Positions 55,393 through 64,000 are shown, numbered from the stretch's first letter. The stretch: 64,000 bases of DNA from Saprospiraceae bacterium (GCA_021738725.1 JAIPBE010000004.1:1-64000); one strand, 5' to 3'. The notes: generated by a model from the letters alone, not told the origin. Numbers and translations: made by a program.

Positions 55393-55803
55393 ATGCTGAA
55401 GGATATTGATCGATTAAAAGTGGCTGACTTTGGTGTGGCGATGGTGCCGACCGAAAACAGTGTGGATGTCGGAGAACAGCATTGGGAGTGTTTTCTGATC
55501 AATTTGAAAGAAATGCCTGTCCATCAGGTCCTGGTCACATCATCAGGGTATAAAAAATCGGAAGAGAAGGATCTCAAATCCTCAACACTTCGATATTTTT
55601 TTGAAAAGATTGAAGCCGGACAAGCCGTCCTGCTCGAACTGATTCCCTCCGAACTTGTTCAATTGACGAACGAATTCTGGGTGAGCTTCCATTTTGAAGG
55701 GCACATGTATGACAAACGATACCTCTTTGTAGAGGGGAGTCTGGATGAGTCTCTTTTTACGGAAGTACCCGTTTTGCAAAAAAAAGGTGTGTTGATCCTA
55801 TAA
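55393..55803 (+). CDS. Conserved hypothetical protein
   Basis: A 136-residue soluble protein with a beta-rich pattern ('WECFLINLKEMPVHQVLVTS', 'TLRYFFEKI', 'EFWVSFHFEGHMYDKRYLFV') and no signal peptide. I recall similar unnamed proteins across Bacteroidota but cannot name a family. It starts 7 bases after lipB and 14 bases before a thioesterase gene, so it is part of that operon. Function unknown. Confidence 0.75.
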   Translation: MLKDIDRLKVADFGVAMVPTENSVDVGEQHWECFLINLKEMPVHQVLVTSSGYKKSEEKDLKSSTLRYFFEKIEAGQAVLLELIPSELVQLTNEFWVSFHFEGHMYDKRYLFVEGSLDESLFTEVPVLQKKGVLIL

Positions 55804-55817
55804 CAATCACGACAGTA

Positions 55818-56348
55818 ATGACAAAAAACATAAAAAAGGTCTCTGAATCAAAGACGACCATGACCCAAATGGTGATGCCGAACGACACCAACCCATTGGG
55901 CAACCTGATGGGGGGAAACCTCCTGCGTTGGATGGATATCGCCGCTGGTATTTGTGCGGGCAAACACAGCGCCAGCTATGTGGTGACAGCATCTGTTGAT
56001 CATGTTTCCTTCAAATTGCCCATCCACATGGGAGAGGTGGTCACTATGGTTGCCACCGTGACACGCTCGTTCAATACATCCATGGAGATCTATGTAGAAG
56101 TGTTCTCCACCGACATCAAAGGAGGCAACACCAAACGGTGTAATCATGCTTATTACACCTTTGTGGCGCTGGATGATCAGCGACAAAAGCCAGTTCCTGT
56201 GCCAGAAGTACAACCGTTGACCTCCCAGGAAGAAAACCTGTATGAAGAGGCTATGAAGAGGCGTGAATTACGACTGATCCTCAGTGGTCGTATCAAACCA
56301 CACCAAGCCATGGAATTGCGCAATTATATGAATGGCATCGAGGACTGA
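55818..56348 (+). CDS. Acyl-CoA thioesterase, hotdog fold (YciA/BFIT-like)
   Basis: A 176-residue hotdog-fold enzyme. The helix motif 'PNDTNPLGNLMGGNLLRWMD' is that of acyl-CoA hydrolases, with Asn and Asp as likely catalytic residues. 'ASVDHVSFKLPIHMGEVVTM' follows, and a C-terminal helical tail of about 45 residues is typical of this subgroup. It hydrolyses acyl-CoA to free acid and CoA; chain-length choice is not evident. In the lipB operon. Confidence 0.88.
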   Translation: MTKNIKKVSESKTTMTQMVMPNDTNPLGNLMGGNLLRWMDIAAGICAGKHSASYVVTASVDHVSFKLPIHMGEVVTMVATVTRSFNTSMEIYVEVFSTDIKGGNTKRCNHAYYTFVALDDQRQKPVPVPEVQPLTSQEENLYEEAMKRRELRLILSGRIKPHQAMELRNYMNGIED

Positions 56349-56375
56349 GCCTGTTTATTCAGCACCAAAACCCTA

Positions 56376-58928
56376 ATGATGAGTCGATTCACCTTCTTTT
56401 TGATCGCCGTACTGTTTGCTGCCTGCCAGGCGCGAGAAGAGGTGATACCGAGCACTGCGTTAAAGCCGTTTGAAGAGTACTATCTTTTGCGAAACTTCCC
56501 GAATCTGGAAGGTGGAGCCGAAGGATTTCTGCAGGCGAAAGCGCTCACCCGGGCCATGGCATCTCAACGAAATGATGCTCCGTATGGTTTTGATGCCTCG
56601 TTTGTCAATCGGGGACCGGATAATATTGGTGGGCGGGTAAATACCCTGATTCGTCATCCGGAGGATTCGAATATGATCTTTTCGGGATTGACGGCTGGCG
56701 GAATATTCAAAAGTATCGATGGAGGCGCCAGTTGGTATCCAGTATTTGATGATCAAATTACCCTCAGCATTTCCTTTATACGAATCGATCCCAAAAACCC
56801 CGCTGTGATCTATGCGGGTACAGGCGATCCGAATATTTCCAGTTATGTCTTTCTTGGACAGGGTCTGTATAGAAGTACAGATTATGGGGAATCCTGGGCC
56901 AATGTGGGTCTGCAGGATGCGGGCATTCTGTCGGACCTCGTAATTCATCCGGATCATCCGGACACCTTGTATGTTGCCAGCATGGGCATACCCATGCGAC
57001 GCGGAGTAGAACGAGGATTGTATCGCTCCTATGATGGGGGTCAAAACTGGGATAAAGTCCTGTATCTGTCGGATGAAGCTGGCATCACCGACATCCTGAT
57101 CAATCCGGATAACCCGAACATCTTGTTTGCCTGCGGTTGGCACAGGGTGCGCAATCAGGCGGAATCCATTGTCAATGGAAATCTGGCTAGAGTATATCGC
57201 TCATTGGACGGTGGCGATACTTGGACAAAGCTGGACAATGGTCTCCCCGATGAGCCCCTTTCCCGATCTGGACTGGCGTGGTCACAAGGGCGGGTATTTG
57301 TCCTTTTTGTCGGGACGAATCAAAATCTCAAAGGCGTTTATTCCAGTACCGATAATGGCACCAGTTGGCAGGAGATCCCTACTGATCAGGACCTCAATGG
57401 ACTTCCTTCCAATGCATTGGGAGGCTTTGGTTGGTATTTTGGAAAAATGGCAGTCAATCCCCATGATGCGGAGGATATCTTTATTCTGGCTGTAGACCTG
57501 TGGCGAACGATCGATGGCGGAAACAACTGGTTTCGTTCCACACCCGAATGGTGGGTGTATAATGTACATGCCGATAAGCATGACCTGACATTCCACCCGA
57601 ATGGCCGTGTGGACCTGGCCACAGATGGAGGGGCTTATACCAGCTGGGATGGTGGCAACTCCTGGGAAGATCTGGATGAGTTTCCCGCATCTCAGTTTTA
57701 CCGGATTGCGCTCAACCCGCATGATCCCGACCAACTGTCTGGTGGATTGCAGGACAACGGAACGGTTAGAGGGTGGAACGCTCCCGCCTCTTGGGAGCGC
57801 GTATATGGTGGAGATGGATTTCAACCTGCCTACCATCCGGTTCTTGCCGATGTCTTCTATGCGGAATGGCAAGGTGGCAGCATGGTGGTAACCACAGATG
57901 GAGGTGACAATTGGGATGACTTCACCAATGGGATAGATCCCAATGATCGAGTGGGGTGGGATGCGCCTTACTTCATTTCAGTCCATCCTCCGTATCCTAT
58001 GTATCATGGCACCAATCGGATCTACCGAAATATGGACCATTTCAATGCCAACTGGATATCAATCAGTGGAAAACTGACGGACACAGTCGAGCAATTTTAC
58101 CCGGGTACGCATGTGATCACAGCTCTGGGCGAGTCCCCGTTGGTGCCCGGTACGGTCCTGGCAGGAACCGGTGACGGACATTTGTGGATCACCCAGGACG
58201 ACGGGCAATCCTGGAATGATGTAACTACTGGATTGCCAGAACGATATGTGACCTCATGTCAAGGAAGTACGGAAGAACTGAATCGGATCTTTGTCAGTCA
58301 CTCCGGTTACCGATACAACGAGTTTATCTCACATTTTCATCGATCTGATGATGCGGGTAAAACCTGGATTGACATATCCGGAGATCTGCCGCCCTTGGGT
58401 GTCAATACATTTGTGGTCATTCCGGAAACAGGTGATTCGATCATCCTGGTGGGCACGGATGCCGGCATATATGGTACTGTCGATGGAGGGGAGCAATGGT
58501 TTCCCTTTGGCTCAGGTATGCCAGCCATCCCGGTCTATGACATGAAATATCAGCCCATCACCCAAACATTGGTGATCGGTACTCATGCGCGCTCGATGTA
58601 TACCGTATCCCTGAAAGAGCTTCTGGAACCTGTCAATACCGCTATCCAATTGCCAAAAAATGGACTACAGGCCTGGCGGATCCAGGGTAACCCTGCCAGC
58701 TCCAATATTCATCTTGTTTCGACAGGGACATTCCCGTCAGGTACGATCCTCCTTTCACTGGTGGATCCGGTTGGAAAAAGCATTCTGAATCAGATGTTGC
58801 AAGGGGATGTCAAGTCAGGTCAAAAGATAGATATCGATTTGCCTACCGTACAGACGGGGCTGTATTATCTGTCTATTCAACAAGGTGAAAAACGACAGGT
58901 ACTGCCTGTGATTATTGATCAATCCTGA
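56376..58928 (+). CDS. Asp-box (BNR/sortilin-like) repeat protein with C-terminal T9SS type A-like domain
   Basis: An 850-residue exported protein built of about eleven Asp-box turns of the form S-x-D-x-G-x-x-W (for example 'SIDGGASW', 'STDYGESW', 'SLDGGDTW', 'TIDGGNNW', 'TVDGGEQW'), forming one or two beta-propellers as in VPS10/sialidase-like proteins. The last 85 residues look like a type A sorting domain ('IQGNPASSNIHLVS', 'LVDPVGKSILNQ', 'LPTVQTGLYYLSI'). The N-terminus 'LFAAC' resembles a lipobox but with Phe at -3, so type I or II cleavage is uncertain. No sialidase catalytic Arg triad was identified. Its end overlaps the convergent TIR-TPR-SDR gene by 10 bases. Confidence 0.82.
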   Translation: MMSRFTFFLIAVLFAACQAREEVIPSTALKPFEEYYLLRNFPNLEGGAEGFLQAKALTRAMASQRNDAPYGFDASFVNRGPDNIGGRVNTLIRHPEDSNMIFSGLTAGGIFKSIDGGASWYPVFDDQITLSISFIRIDPKNPAVIYAGTGDPNISSYVFLGQGLYRSTDYGESWANVGLQDAGILSDLVIHPDHPDTLYVASMGIPMRRGVERGLYRSYDGGQNWDKVLYLSDEAGITDILINPDNPNILFACGWHRVRNQAESIVNGNLARVYRSLDGGDTWTKLDNGLPDEPLSRSGLAWSQGRVFVLFVGTNQNLKGVYSSTDNGTSWQEIPTDQDLNGLPSNALGGFGWYFGKMAVNPHDAEDIFILAVDLWRTIDGGNNWFRSTPEWWVYNVHADKHDLTFHPNGRVDLATDGGAYTSWDGGNSWEDLDEFPASQFYRIALNPHDPDQLSGGLQDNGTVRGWNAPASWERVYGGDGFQPAYHPVLADVFYAEWQGGSMVVTTDGGDNWDDFTNGIDPNDRVGWDAPYFISVHPPYPMYHGTNRIYRNMDHFNANWISISGKLTDTVEQFYPGTHVITALGESPLVPGTVLAGTGDGHLWITQDDGQSWNDVTTGLPERYVTSCQGSTEELNRIFVSHSGYRYNEFISHFHRSDDAGKTWIDISGDLPPLGVNTFVVIPETGDSIILVGTDAGIYGTVDGGEQWFPFGSGMPAIPVYDMKYQPITQTLVIGTHARSMYTVSLKELLEPVNTAIQLPKNGLQAWRIQGNPASSNIHLVSTGTFPSGTILLSLVDPVGKSILNQMLQGDVKSGQKIDIDLPTVQTGLYYLSIQQGEKRQVLPVIIDQS

Positions 58929-61342
58929 TCATAGATCCGACCGGACCGATCGATCATAGTCGGACTTCCTTGTTGTGTACCCATCATCAGAATATCCTGG
59001 ATGTTTACATGAGGTGGTTGCGAGATCATGAAATAGATAGCATTAGCTACGTCTGTCGAAGTCAGAGGGTTGAAATCAGAATAGATGTCGGCTTTTTGGG
59101 TATCCCCATGGAAGCGAGTGATCGCAAATTCTGTCTCTTCGACATGTCCTGGGCTGATCTGGCCCACGCGGATGCCATATGGGAAGAGGTCCTGGCGCAT
59201 AGATCGCGTCAGTGCTTCTACCGCAAATTTTGTGGCGCAATAGACATTGCCCTGTGGATAGGTCTCCTTTCCTGCGGTAGAACAAATATTGATGATCTGA
59301 CCTTTTTTACGCTTCACCATACCTGGTGATATTGCCCTGGTCATGTATAGAAGTCCCTTGATATTGGTGTCGATCATCCGGTCCCAATCGTCGATGTCTC
59401 CTTCGTGAATGGGCGCCAGGCCGCTGGCCAATCCTGCGTTGTTGATCAATATATCCACATTGGTCCAGGATTCAGGCAGGGCCTTCATCATCTGACGGGT
59501 CACCGCCTCCTGGCGGACATCAAAGGAGAGTGGGAAGACATCCGCATTGAATTCATTCTTCAATTCCTCATGCAAGGTGTGTAGTCGTTCCTCACGGCGA
59601 CCCGTCAGGATCAAGCGATGCCCGGCTTTGGCCAGCACCCGTGCAGTGGCTCGTCCGATGCCCGAGGTCGCCCCGGTGATCAGGATCGTCAGCGTTTCTG
59701 TTGTTTGGACCGCTTTGATCGAAGGCTTGGCAGGAGTTGATTCCAGTCTGACAGGTTCGGTGTCTTCTTCCTCGTCCAGAACATCCATCATGTACTGTTT
59801 ATCCGGCCAGCCGGTGTCTGGCTGATGAAGTTCTGAGTCTTGCTGGTGTCGGTGCACCTGGACAGCTTTGATCCGATCCCCTATCTGATAATACAGGTCG
59901 GCCAGGGTCGCTTTGACTGTTTCGTTTTCCGGATCCAGCTTCAACAATTTTTTAAAGACTTTGGAAGCCTTCTTCAGTTTGCCAACTGAGATCAGGGCGT
60001 TACCATAGAGCGTCAATGCTTCGTTATGATCAGGAAGCAATGATTTGGCATCTGATAAATGATCCAACGCCCGATCTATTTGCTCCGGGTCATTCAATAG
60101 TATGCGACCCAATCCCAGATGAGCCAAGCCATAGGTCGGATCGGATTCCAGGGCTTTTTCGTAGTACCGGATCGCCAGTTTTGTTTCTTTGTACTGCCCG
60201 GACAGTTGACCCAACAGGGCAAAGGCTCTGGCATTTTTCGGATCCAGACGTAGCACTTCTTCCAGGTGAGTGGTCGTTTCATTGAAATACTGGTCATCTT
60301 CTGCCAATTGAGATGCCAGGTCCAGACGGGCAGGGATATTCTCCGGATCATGTTCAACCAGACGTTTCAGATGAGCCAGGTTTCGTTGGGGAAGAGCAAT
60401 AATAGGACCCACCTTTTCTTCGCTTTCATCTTCCGGATCACCACCGTCCTTCGATTCAGGATAATCTTCTTCTTCATCCCAATCATCGTCATCTTCTTCC
60501 AGTTCCTCGTCTTCCTCTTCCATGCCATTCTTGTAGGCAATGAGTTTTTTCAGGAGTTCATGTTCTGGATTTGCCTGGGCATGTGAGCTGTCGGATTGGC
60601 CATTTTCAGTCTGTTCACGTACGGGCAACTCAACAACCAGATCGGATTCTTGCTCCTGTTTGTTCTCCTCCTTTCGCATATTCTCCAGGGATTCCCGGAT
60701 CCGGTCCTCCAGATGTTCATCCTCCTCCAGGAATGGATGATCTGTTTTGAAATCCTGATGAAGGCTGATATTGCCACTTTTCCGGAAAAAGAGCTCATAG
60801 TGGTTTGCCGTCAGGGCTTCCCAGCTGTAGGTCTGTTGTTCGCGGAGGAATTCAATCAGATTGCCGATCTCAAAGGCAATTTTTCGAACTTGTTTCACAA
60901 GCGCATCGTGCTGTGTTGCATCTTCGATCTGGTCGGGTCGAATTTTCCGCAGTTGGAGATACTGATCCTGCCAGTAATTGATGTAATGCAGGATCTGACC
61001 GACCCGATCAAGGCGGGTGGGTACCGGCTCGGCAGATTCATCCGGAAAACCCTCTGTCAGCACGATGATCTGAATCTCGGATGGATCTCGTTTTTGGAGT
61101 GCCGGCAGGAGATTGGCGACACAAGACGAGTCTTTCAAAAAGTTGTCACTGACCATGAGCAGCAACGGACGGGTATCCTGTTCCAGTTTTGTAGCCAGGG
61201 ATTCACCGGGCTTCAACTCGTCCTCACAGACCAGGGCGAACGTAAAGCCGCCCCGAACCAGATGACGAGTCATCTGGGCTGCCAGGGGATAATTCACCTG
61301 GTGAAAAAGGACAACAAAATGTGGATTGTTCATGGTATACAA
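58919..61342 (-). CDS. TIR-like - TPR - short-chain dehydrogenase fusion protein
   Basis: An 807-residue cytosolic protein. Residues about 7-130 look like a TIR domain ('FVVLFHQ', 'LKPGESLATKL', 'LLMVSDNFLKDSSCVANLL'). The position where NADase TIRs carry the catalytic Glu is Asn77, so a binding role is likelier than NAD cleavage. A helical linker and very acidic stretch follow (274-310), then TPR repeats (about 320-500). Residues about 550-807 form a complete classical SDR of YdfG type: 'TGATSGIG' 556-563, 'NNAG' 634-637, Asn660, Ser688, Tyr701, Lys705, with Arg582-Arg583 favouring NADP(H). It sits 12 bases after a TlpA-like lipoprotein gene. A second ATG at 61333 is possible. Confidence 0.82.
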   Translation of the reverse strand: MYTMNNPHFVVLFHQVNYPLAAQMTRHLVRGGFTFALVCEDELKPGESLATKLEQDTRPLLLMVSDNFLKDSSCVANLLPALQKRDPSEIQIIVLTEGFPDESAEPVPTRLDRVGQILHYINYWQDQYLQLRKIRPDQIEDATQHDALVKQVRKIAFEIGNLIEFLREQQTYSWEALTANHYELFFRKSGNISLHQDFKTDHPFLEEDEHLEDRIRESLENMRKEENKQEQESDLVVELPVREQTENGQSDSSHAQANPEHELLKKLIAYKNGMEEEDEELEEDDDDWDEEEDYPESKDGGDPEDESEEKVGPIIALPQRNLAHLKRLVEHDPENIPARLDLASQLAEDDQYFNETTTHLEEVLRLDPKNARAFALLGQLSGQYKETKLAIRYYEKALESDPTYGLAHLGLGRILLNDPEQIDRALDHLSDAKSLLPDHNEALTLYGNALISVGKLKKASKVFKKLLKLDPENETVKATLADLYYQIGDRIKAVQVHRHQQDSELHQPDTGWPDKQYMMDVLDEEEDTEPVRLESTPAKPSIKAVQTTETLTILITGATSGIGRATARVLAKAGHRLILTGRREERLHTLHEELKNEFNADVFPLSFDVRQEAVTRQMMKALPESWTNVDILINNAGLASGLAPIHEGDIDDWDRMIDTNIKGLLYMTRAISPGMVKRKKGQIINICSTAGKETYPQGNVYCATKFAVEALTRSMRQDLFPYGIRVGQISPGHVEETEFAITRFHGDTQKADIYSDFNPLTSTDVANAIYFMISQPPHVNIQDILMMGTQQGSPTMIDRSGRIYDQD

Positions 61343-61354
61343 TTCCTTACTGGC

Positions 61355-62695
61355 TTAATGGGATGCGCCGGCAAGTGGGTTTACAAAGTTATGGAAATCG
61401 ATAGCGAATTGCTTGTATTTGGAGGTTGCGGGGCCATCAAATCCGGTATGCACCTTCCTCACACGGTGTTCGCTATCCAGAAAGACCAGGGTGGGGTATG
61501 CCTTGATACCGTCCAGAAAGGGTAGGGCTTGTGCGGCTTCTTCCTTGCTGGCGAAACCTCCCCAAACGATTCGCCAGGGAATTTTCAATCGCTCGGAGTA
61601 TCGTTTGAGCATTGGAAGAACCTTCTCCTGCTTTCGGTATTTTTCAAATGCAATGCCAATAATAGGCATATCAAAATCGGGATGTTCGGACATATATTCC
61701 TTCAGAAACCGGGTCTCATCCAGGCAATTCGGACACCAGGTGCCCATGACCTGCAGAATCATCGGTTTGCTCGCATATGCCGGATCATCCGAGGAAATCA
61801 TCTGCCCATTTACATCCATAAAGGAGATAGATACCGGAGATGCTTTCGGTAAGTCGACAGTCAACACATCCGGATCCGGCAATTGAGCATCTGGATTCCG
61901 TTGGGCTTCCCAATACGCCAGATAGTGTTTGCCCGATCGAAATGAACCGATGAGAGTGCCATCATCCTTGATCTTTCCTTCAAAAAGAAAGGCATGCGCC
62001 CCGTCAAAACAGGACAGGTAAAGCTTATTCGCCTGAACAGTCCCTTCCAGGAACCGATAATCACCCGTTTCGGTTCGAAAGGTTCCGGTGAGTCGGTTTC
62101 CCGATTGGTTAAACTCCGCAATAGCTGGATAGGCATCTGGTGTGCCGGGTTCAAATTGCACTGCCCATTGGCCACTGATATCCAGGACTGGTCTCTTCTT
62201 CAGTTGGGTAAAACGATAGCCCTCCCCGAACTTAGCGACAAATGGGATCTGATAATCTTCCTTGTAATTAACGATCCAGTGCCCCTGCATGACCCCGGAT
62301 TCACAAACCGCCCTCAGGTAGGTATCGTAAAGCGGGAATTGTACCGTTAGTGTGTCTTTTGCTGTCCGACGATCCAGCCCAAAGAGGATATCCCTGGATT
62401 CGATACGTTCTTCCCCATTGATCAGGACAATGTGGAAGGAATCGGGTGTGTCATATATGACCTCAAATTCGAAGGGTAGTTCACCCTGGGTGACTTCTTC
62501 AAAGGCGATAATACGTTCTTTCTGCTGGTCAGAGCGGCCTCCGATCACAGTGGTCTGGGATGGATCGACCTGAAGGACACCTCGCCATAGACCCGGAGCC
62601 AGCTTCGGATAGGGGTTCTCTATGACCAGACAGCCCGACAATAAGGGAAGAACAGTCAAACAGAGATAAAAGAGGATGGTGCGTAAAACTGGCAT
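61355..62695 (-). CDS. TlpA-like thioredoxin-fold lipoprotein
   Basis: A 446-residue lipoprotein (lipobox 'LSGC', Cys at 22). The N-terminal 270 residues are beta-rich and resemble the domain that precedes thioredoxin folds in Bacteroidota AhpC/TlpA proteins. The C-terminal 160 residues hold the thioredoxin fold with the redox pair 'GTWCPNC' and the cis-Pro in 'KAYPTLVFLD'. It reduces or exchanges disulfides outside the cytoplasm. The start is 41 bases after the stop of the 185-residue gene. Confidence 0.88.
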   Translation of the reverse strand: MPVLRTILFYLCLTVLPLLSGCLVIENPYPKLAPGLWRGVLQVDPSQTTVIGGRSDQQKERIIAFEEVTQGELPFEFEVIYDTPDSFHIVLINGEERIESRDILFGLDRRTAKDTLTVQFPLYDTYLRAVCESGVMQGHWIVNYKEDYQIPFVAKFGEGYRFTQLKKRPVLDISGQWAVQFEPGTPDAYPAIAEFNQSGNRLTGTFRTETGDYRFLEGTVQANKLYLSCFDGAHAFLFEGKIKDDGTLIGSFRSGKHYLAYWEAQRNPDAQLPDPDVLTVDLPKASPVSISFMDVNGQMISSDDPAYASKPMILQVMGTWCPNCLDETRFLKEYMSEHPDFDMPIIGIAFEKYRKQEKVLPMLKRYSERLKIPWRIVWGGFASKEEAAQALPFLDGIKAYPTLVFLDSEHRVRKVHTGFDGPATSKYKQFAIDFHNFVNPLAGASH

Positions 62696-62736
62696 GAATG
62701 AATTTTTCCCAAAATAACGTCGGGATAAGGGAACGG

Positions 62737-63294
62737 TCAGGACTTTTCACCAACAAAGTGATCTTCTTTGTATTTGAAGAGCACATTAAAGGAGGTCAAT
62801 GATCCGTAGATCTTTGTGATATACTGTTGAAGATTAACTTTTTCTTCATCGGAAAGTTTGCTGCTGTTCACCCGTTGTTCCATCACTCTTAATCGATCCC
62901 GTGTCATCACGATTTTGTGGAAAAAGGCTTCTATGGGCATTTCTTTTGATTTTATGCCCTCTTCTCCTGGTTGCAGGATCAGCTGTCCATTCTCCCATTT
63001 GTCACCCAGTGGGACGATCTCTCCGATCTCTCCCCAGGTACGAAGCACTTTCATCAGCGAACGTTCAGCATCCGTAAAGGTGACCGTTTCTTCCGCTGGT
63101 ATTGTCTCGATGATCTCCCATTTGTCATAGTCCTTGCCTACGAGTTTTACGCCATATGTCATAAAACAAACATCATAAGCAGCCATATGGAGTCTGATGA
63201 TGGCACCTTCTCCATAGGCTGGATGTTTGACACGACTACCTACACCCATGATGACTTTCGCTTCTTGCATGTCCGATACATTTTCCATATACAT
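62737..63294 (-). CDS. Conserved hypothetical protein with UvrD/CarD-like N-terminal domain
   Basis: A 185-residue soluble protein. Residues about 17-55 ('GSRVKHPAYGEGAIIRLHMA', 'YDVCFMTYGVKLV') resemble the small Tudor-like barrel of CarD and of the UvrD/PcrA C-terminus, which contacts RNA polymerase. The rest is helical ('FFHKIVMTRDRLRVMEQRVN'). The comparison is by pattern only; no DNA-binding residue can be named. It is cotranscribed with the TlpA-like and probably the fusion-protein genes, behind a TATGTTTG element. Confidence 0.6.
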   Translation of the reverse strand: MYMENVSDMQEAKVIMGVGSRVKHPAYGEGAIIRLHMAAYDVCFMTYGVKLVGKDYDKWEIIETIPAEETVTFTDAERSLMKVLRTWGEIGEIVPLGDKWENGQLILQPGEEGIKSKEMPIEAFFHKIVMTRDRLRVMEQRVNSSKLSDEEKVNLQQYITKIYGSLTSFNVLFKYKEDHFVGEKS

Positions 63295-63307
63295 CCAAAA
63301 TTCGTTC

Positions 63308-63315
63308 CAAACATA
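63308..63315 (-). promoter_or_regulatory. TAnnTTTG -7 element for the 185-residue/TlpA/fusion-protein unit
   Basis: TATGTTTG on the minus strand places transcription start near 63301, 7 bases before the ATG at 63294. The sequence upstream is very AT-rich. Confidence 0.55.
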
Positions 63316-63342
63316 TTATGATTAATAATAATTTATTATATT

Positions 63343-63999
63343 TTATATAACTAGTGATCGTTGATGCCGCATCGCATCCGCAGTCAAGCAGGAATGGACA
63401 GGAAGGATGCCTATTAGAGACCCGATCGGATACTTATCTAATGAATTGATATCCAATTGAATGACGCCGTGTTCCTGGCTGAGTTTGATCACCGGAGAGG
63501 TGGTGCTATAAGGGGTCCAGCCTTGGTCATGAAGGCGAACTGCCAAACCAAAAATGGTGGTACCATCCGTTGTGATCAAGCCCTCCTTTGACAAATGGAC
63601 GGCACCGCCATGAACGACGATTTCACCACGATCCGGATAACGGCCAATGACTGGTGCAGCCAGACAGATCCCGATCTGATCCAATGAACAATTTCCAGCC
63701 TGCCATTGCATCAGATCGTAATAGACCAGATTCCCTGCCCGGATCTCATCCACATCCGTCAGATCCGCCAGTTGACTGGCGGCAGGTGTGTCACCGGCTG
63801 AACACAGTAAGGAGCTGGCTCGCATGCCCAATGACTTTTTCAGGTCGTCCACTGCCCCGATGGTGCGTTGCCACTCCGCCTGAATGGCTGCTGAACTGGA
63901 ATGGGCATACTGGTGACCGTCATGCCAGAGGAATCCGAGACATGTCAGATGATGGGAGGTTTCGATACGCTCAATAAGGTCCCTGATAGTCTCCACATC
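63343..63999 (-). CDS. D-threonine aldolase / D-serine dehydratase-like PLP enzyme, 5' part beyond the window
   Basis: The frame is open to the right edge (codons GAT GTG GAG), so this is the C-terminal 219 or so residues of an alanine-racemase-fold protein. 'SSLLCSAGDTPAAS' and 'VDEIRAGNLVYYDLMQ' are typical of the DSD1 family barrel. 'GILPVHSCLTADAM' carries the His-x-Cys metal ligands of the C-terminal domain found in D-threonine aldolase and D-serine dehydratase. The exact D-amino acid is unknown. The PLP Lys lies in the missing part. Confidence 0.85.
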   Translation of the reverse strand, partial: DVETIRDLIERIETSHHLTCLGFLWHDGHQYAHSSSAAIQAEWQRTIGAVDDLKKSLGMRASSLLCSAGDTPAASQLADLTDVDEIRAGNLVYYDLMQWQAGNCSLDQIGICLAAPVIGRYPDRGEIVVHGGAVHLSKEGLITTDGTTIFGLAVRLHDQGWTPYSTTSPVIKLSQEHGVIQLDINSLDKYPIGSLIGILPVHSCLTADAMRHQRSLVI

Positions 64000-64000
64000 T

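Noticed and set aside
58919..59700. Separate SDR gene misjoined to the TIR-TPR frame
   Set aside because: The frame is continuous with no stop or start signal between the domains, and the linker has normal composition; a fusion is the simplest reading.
60596..61525. Plus-strand frame of 309 codons
   Set aside because: Antisense to the TIR-TPR-SDR fusion gene, low in family-like motifs, and has no promoter signal.

Overview
The window is chromosomal DNA from a Bacteroidota bacterium, most likely of the Saprospiria/Saprospiraceae type (inference). The evidence is type IX secretion (T9SS) type A and type B C-terminal sorting domains, PorP/SprF and OmpA/PorE-like proteins, a TonB receptor with a carboxypeptidase-like N-terminal domain, a KdsC/UbiA/IscX set, no clear Shine-Dalgarno sequences, and repeated occurrence of the Bacteroidota promoter element TAnnTTTG just upstream of genes. 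No tRNA, rRNA, IS element, prophage or CRISPR array was seen. Most of the window is dense core genome.

Layout. 1-12 kb: the 3' end of a T9SS type A cargo gene, a nucleotidyltransferase behind tyrS, a LolC/FtsX-like permease, corA, the ribonucleotide reductase pair nrdB-nrdA with a clear terminator and two DnaA-box-like sites upstream, then a minus-strand pair (NAD(P)HX repair enzyme and sirtuin). 12.5-23.6 kb: one plus-strand T9SS block of PorP/SprF, an OmpA/PorE-like protein, and two very large paralogous type B cargo proteins. 23.7-24.5 kb: a stretch with no intact gene that holds a heavily frameshifted minus-strand pseudogene. 24.5-29.6 kb: a 1684-residue minus-strand type B cargo protein with about 12 tandem Ig-like repeats.

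30-45 kb: yajC, a DUF1573 lipoprotein, aroK, trxB, dnaG; an overlapping operon glmM - class V aminotransferase - cysteine desulfurase - dapB; a plus-strand operon methyltransferase - PAP2 - ZIP transporter; and a minus-strand operon fdx - iscX - kdsC - ubiA-like - maf. Upstream of fdx lies a likely structured RNA with an excellent terminator. 45.6-56 kb: fhs and a 2[4Fe-4S] ferredoxin, a TonB receptor, a small T9SS cargo, the operon MBL hydrolase - parA - parB - DUF5683, and a plus-strand operon FMN reductase - lipB - hypothetical - thioesterase - Asp-box protein. 58.9-63.3 kb: a minus-strand run of a 185-residue protein with a UvrD/CarD-like N-terminus, a TlpA-like lipoprotein and an unusual TIR-TPR-SDR fusion, then the 3' part of a D-threonine aldolase/D-serine dehydratase-like gene at the right edge.

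The most unusual items are the TIR-TPR-SDR fusion, the decayed gene in the 938-base gap, the candidate structured RNA upstream of fdx, an orphan plus-strand terminator and possible small RNA beside dnaG, and promoter spacings that predict leaderless mRNAs for several genes. All functional calls come from reading motifs; no database search was run.
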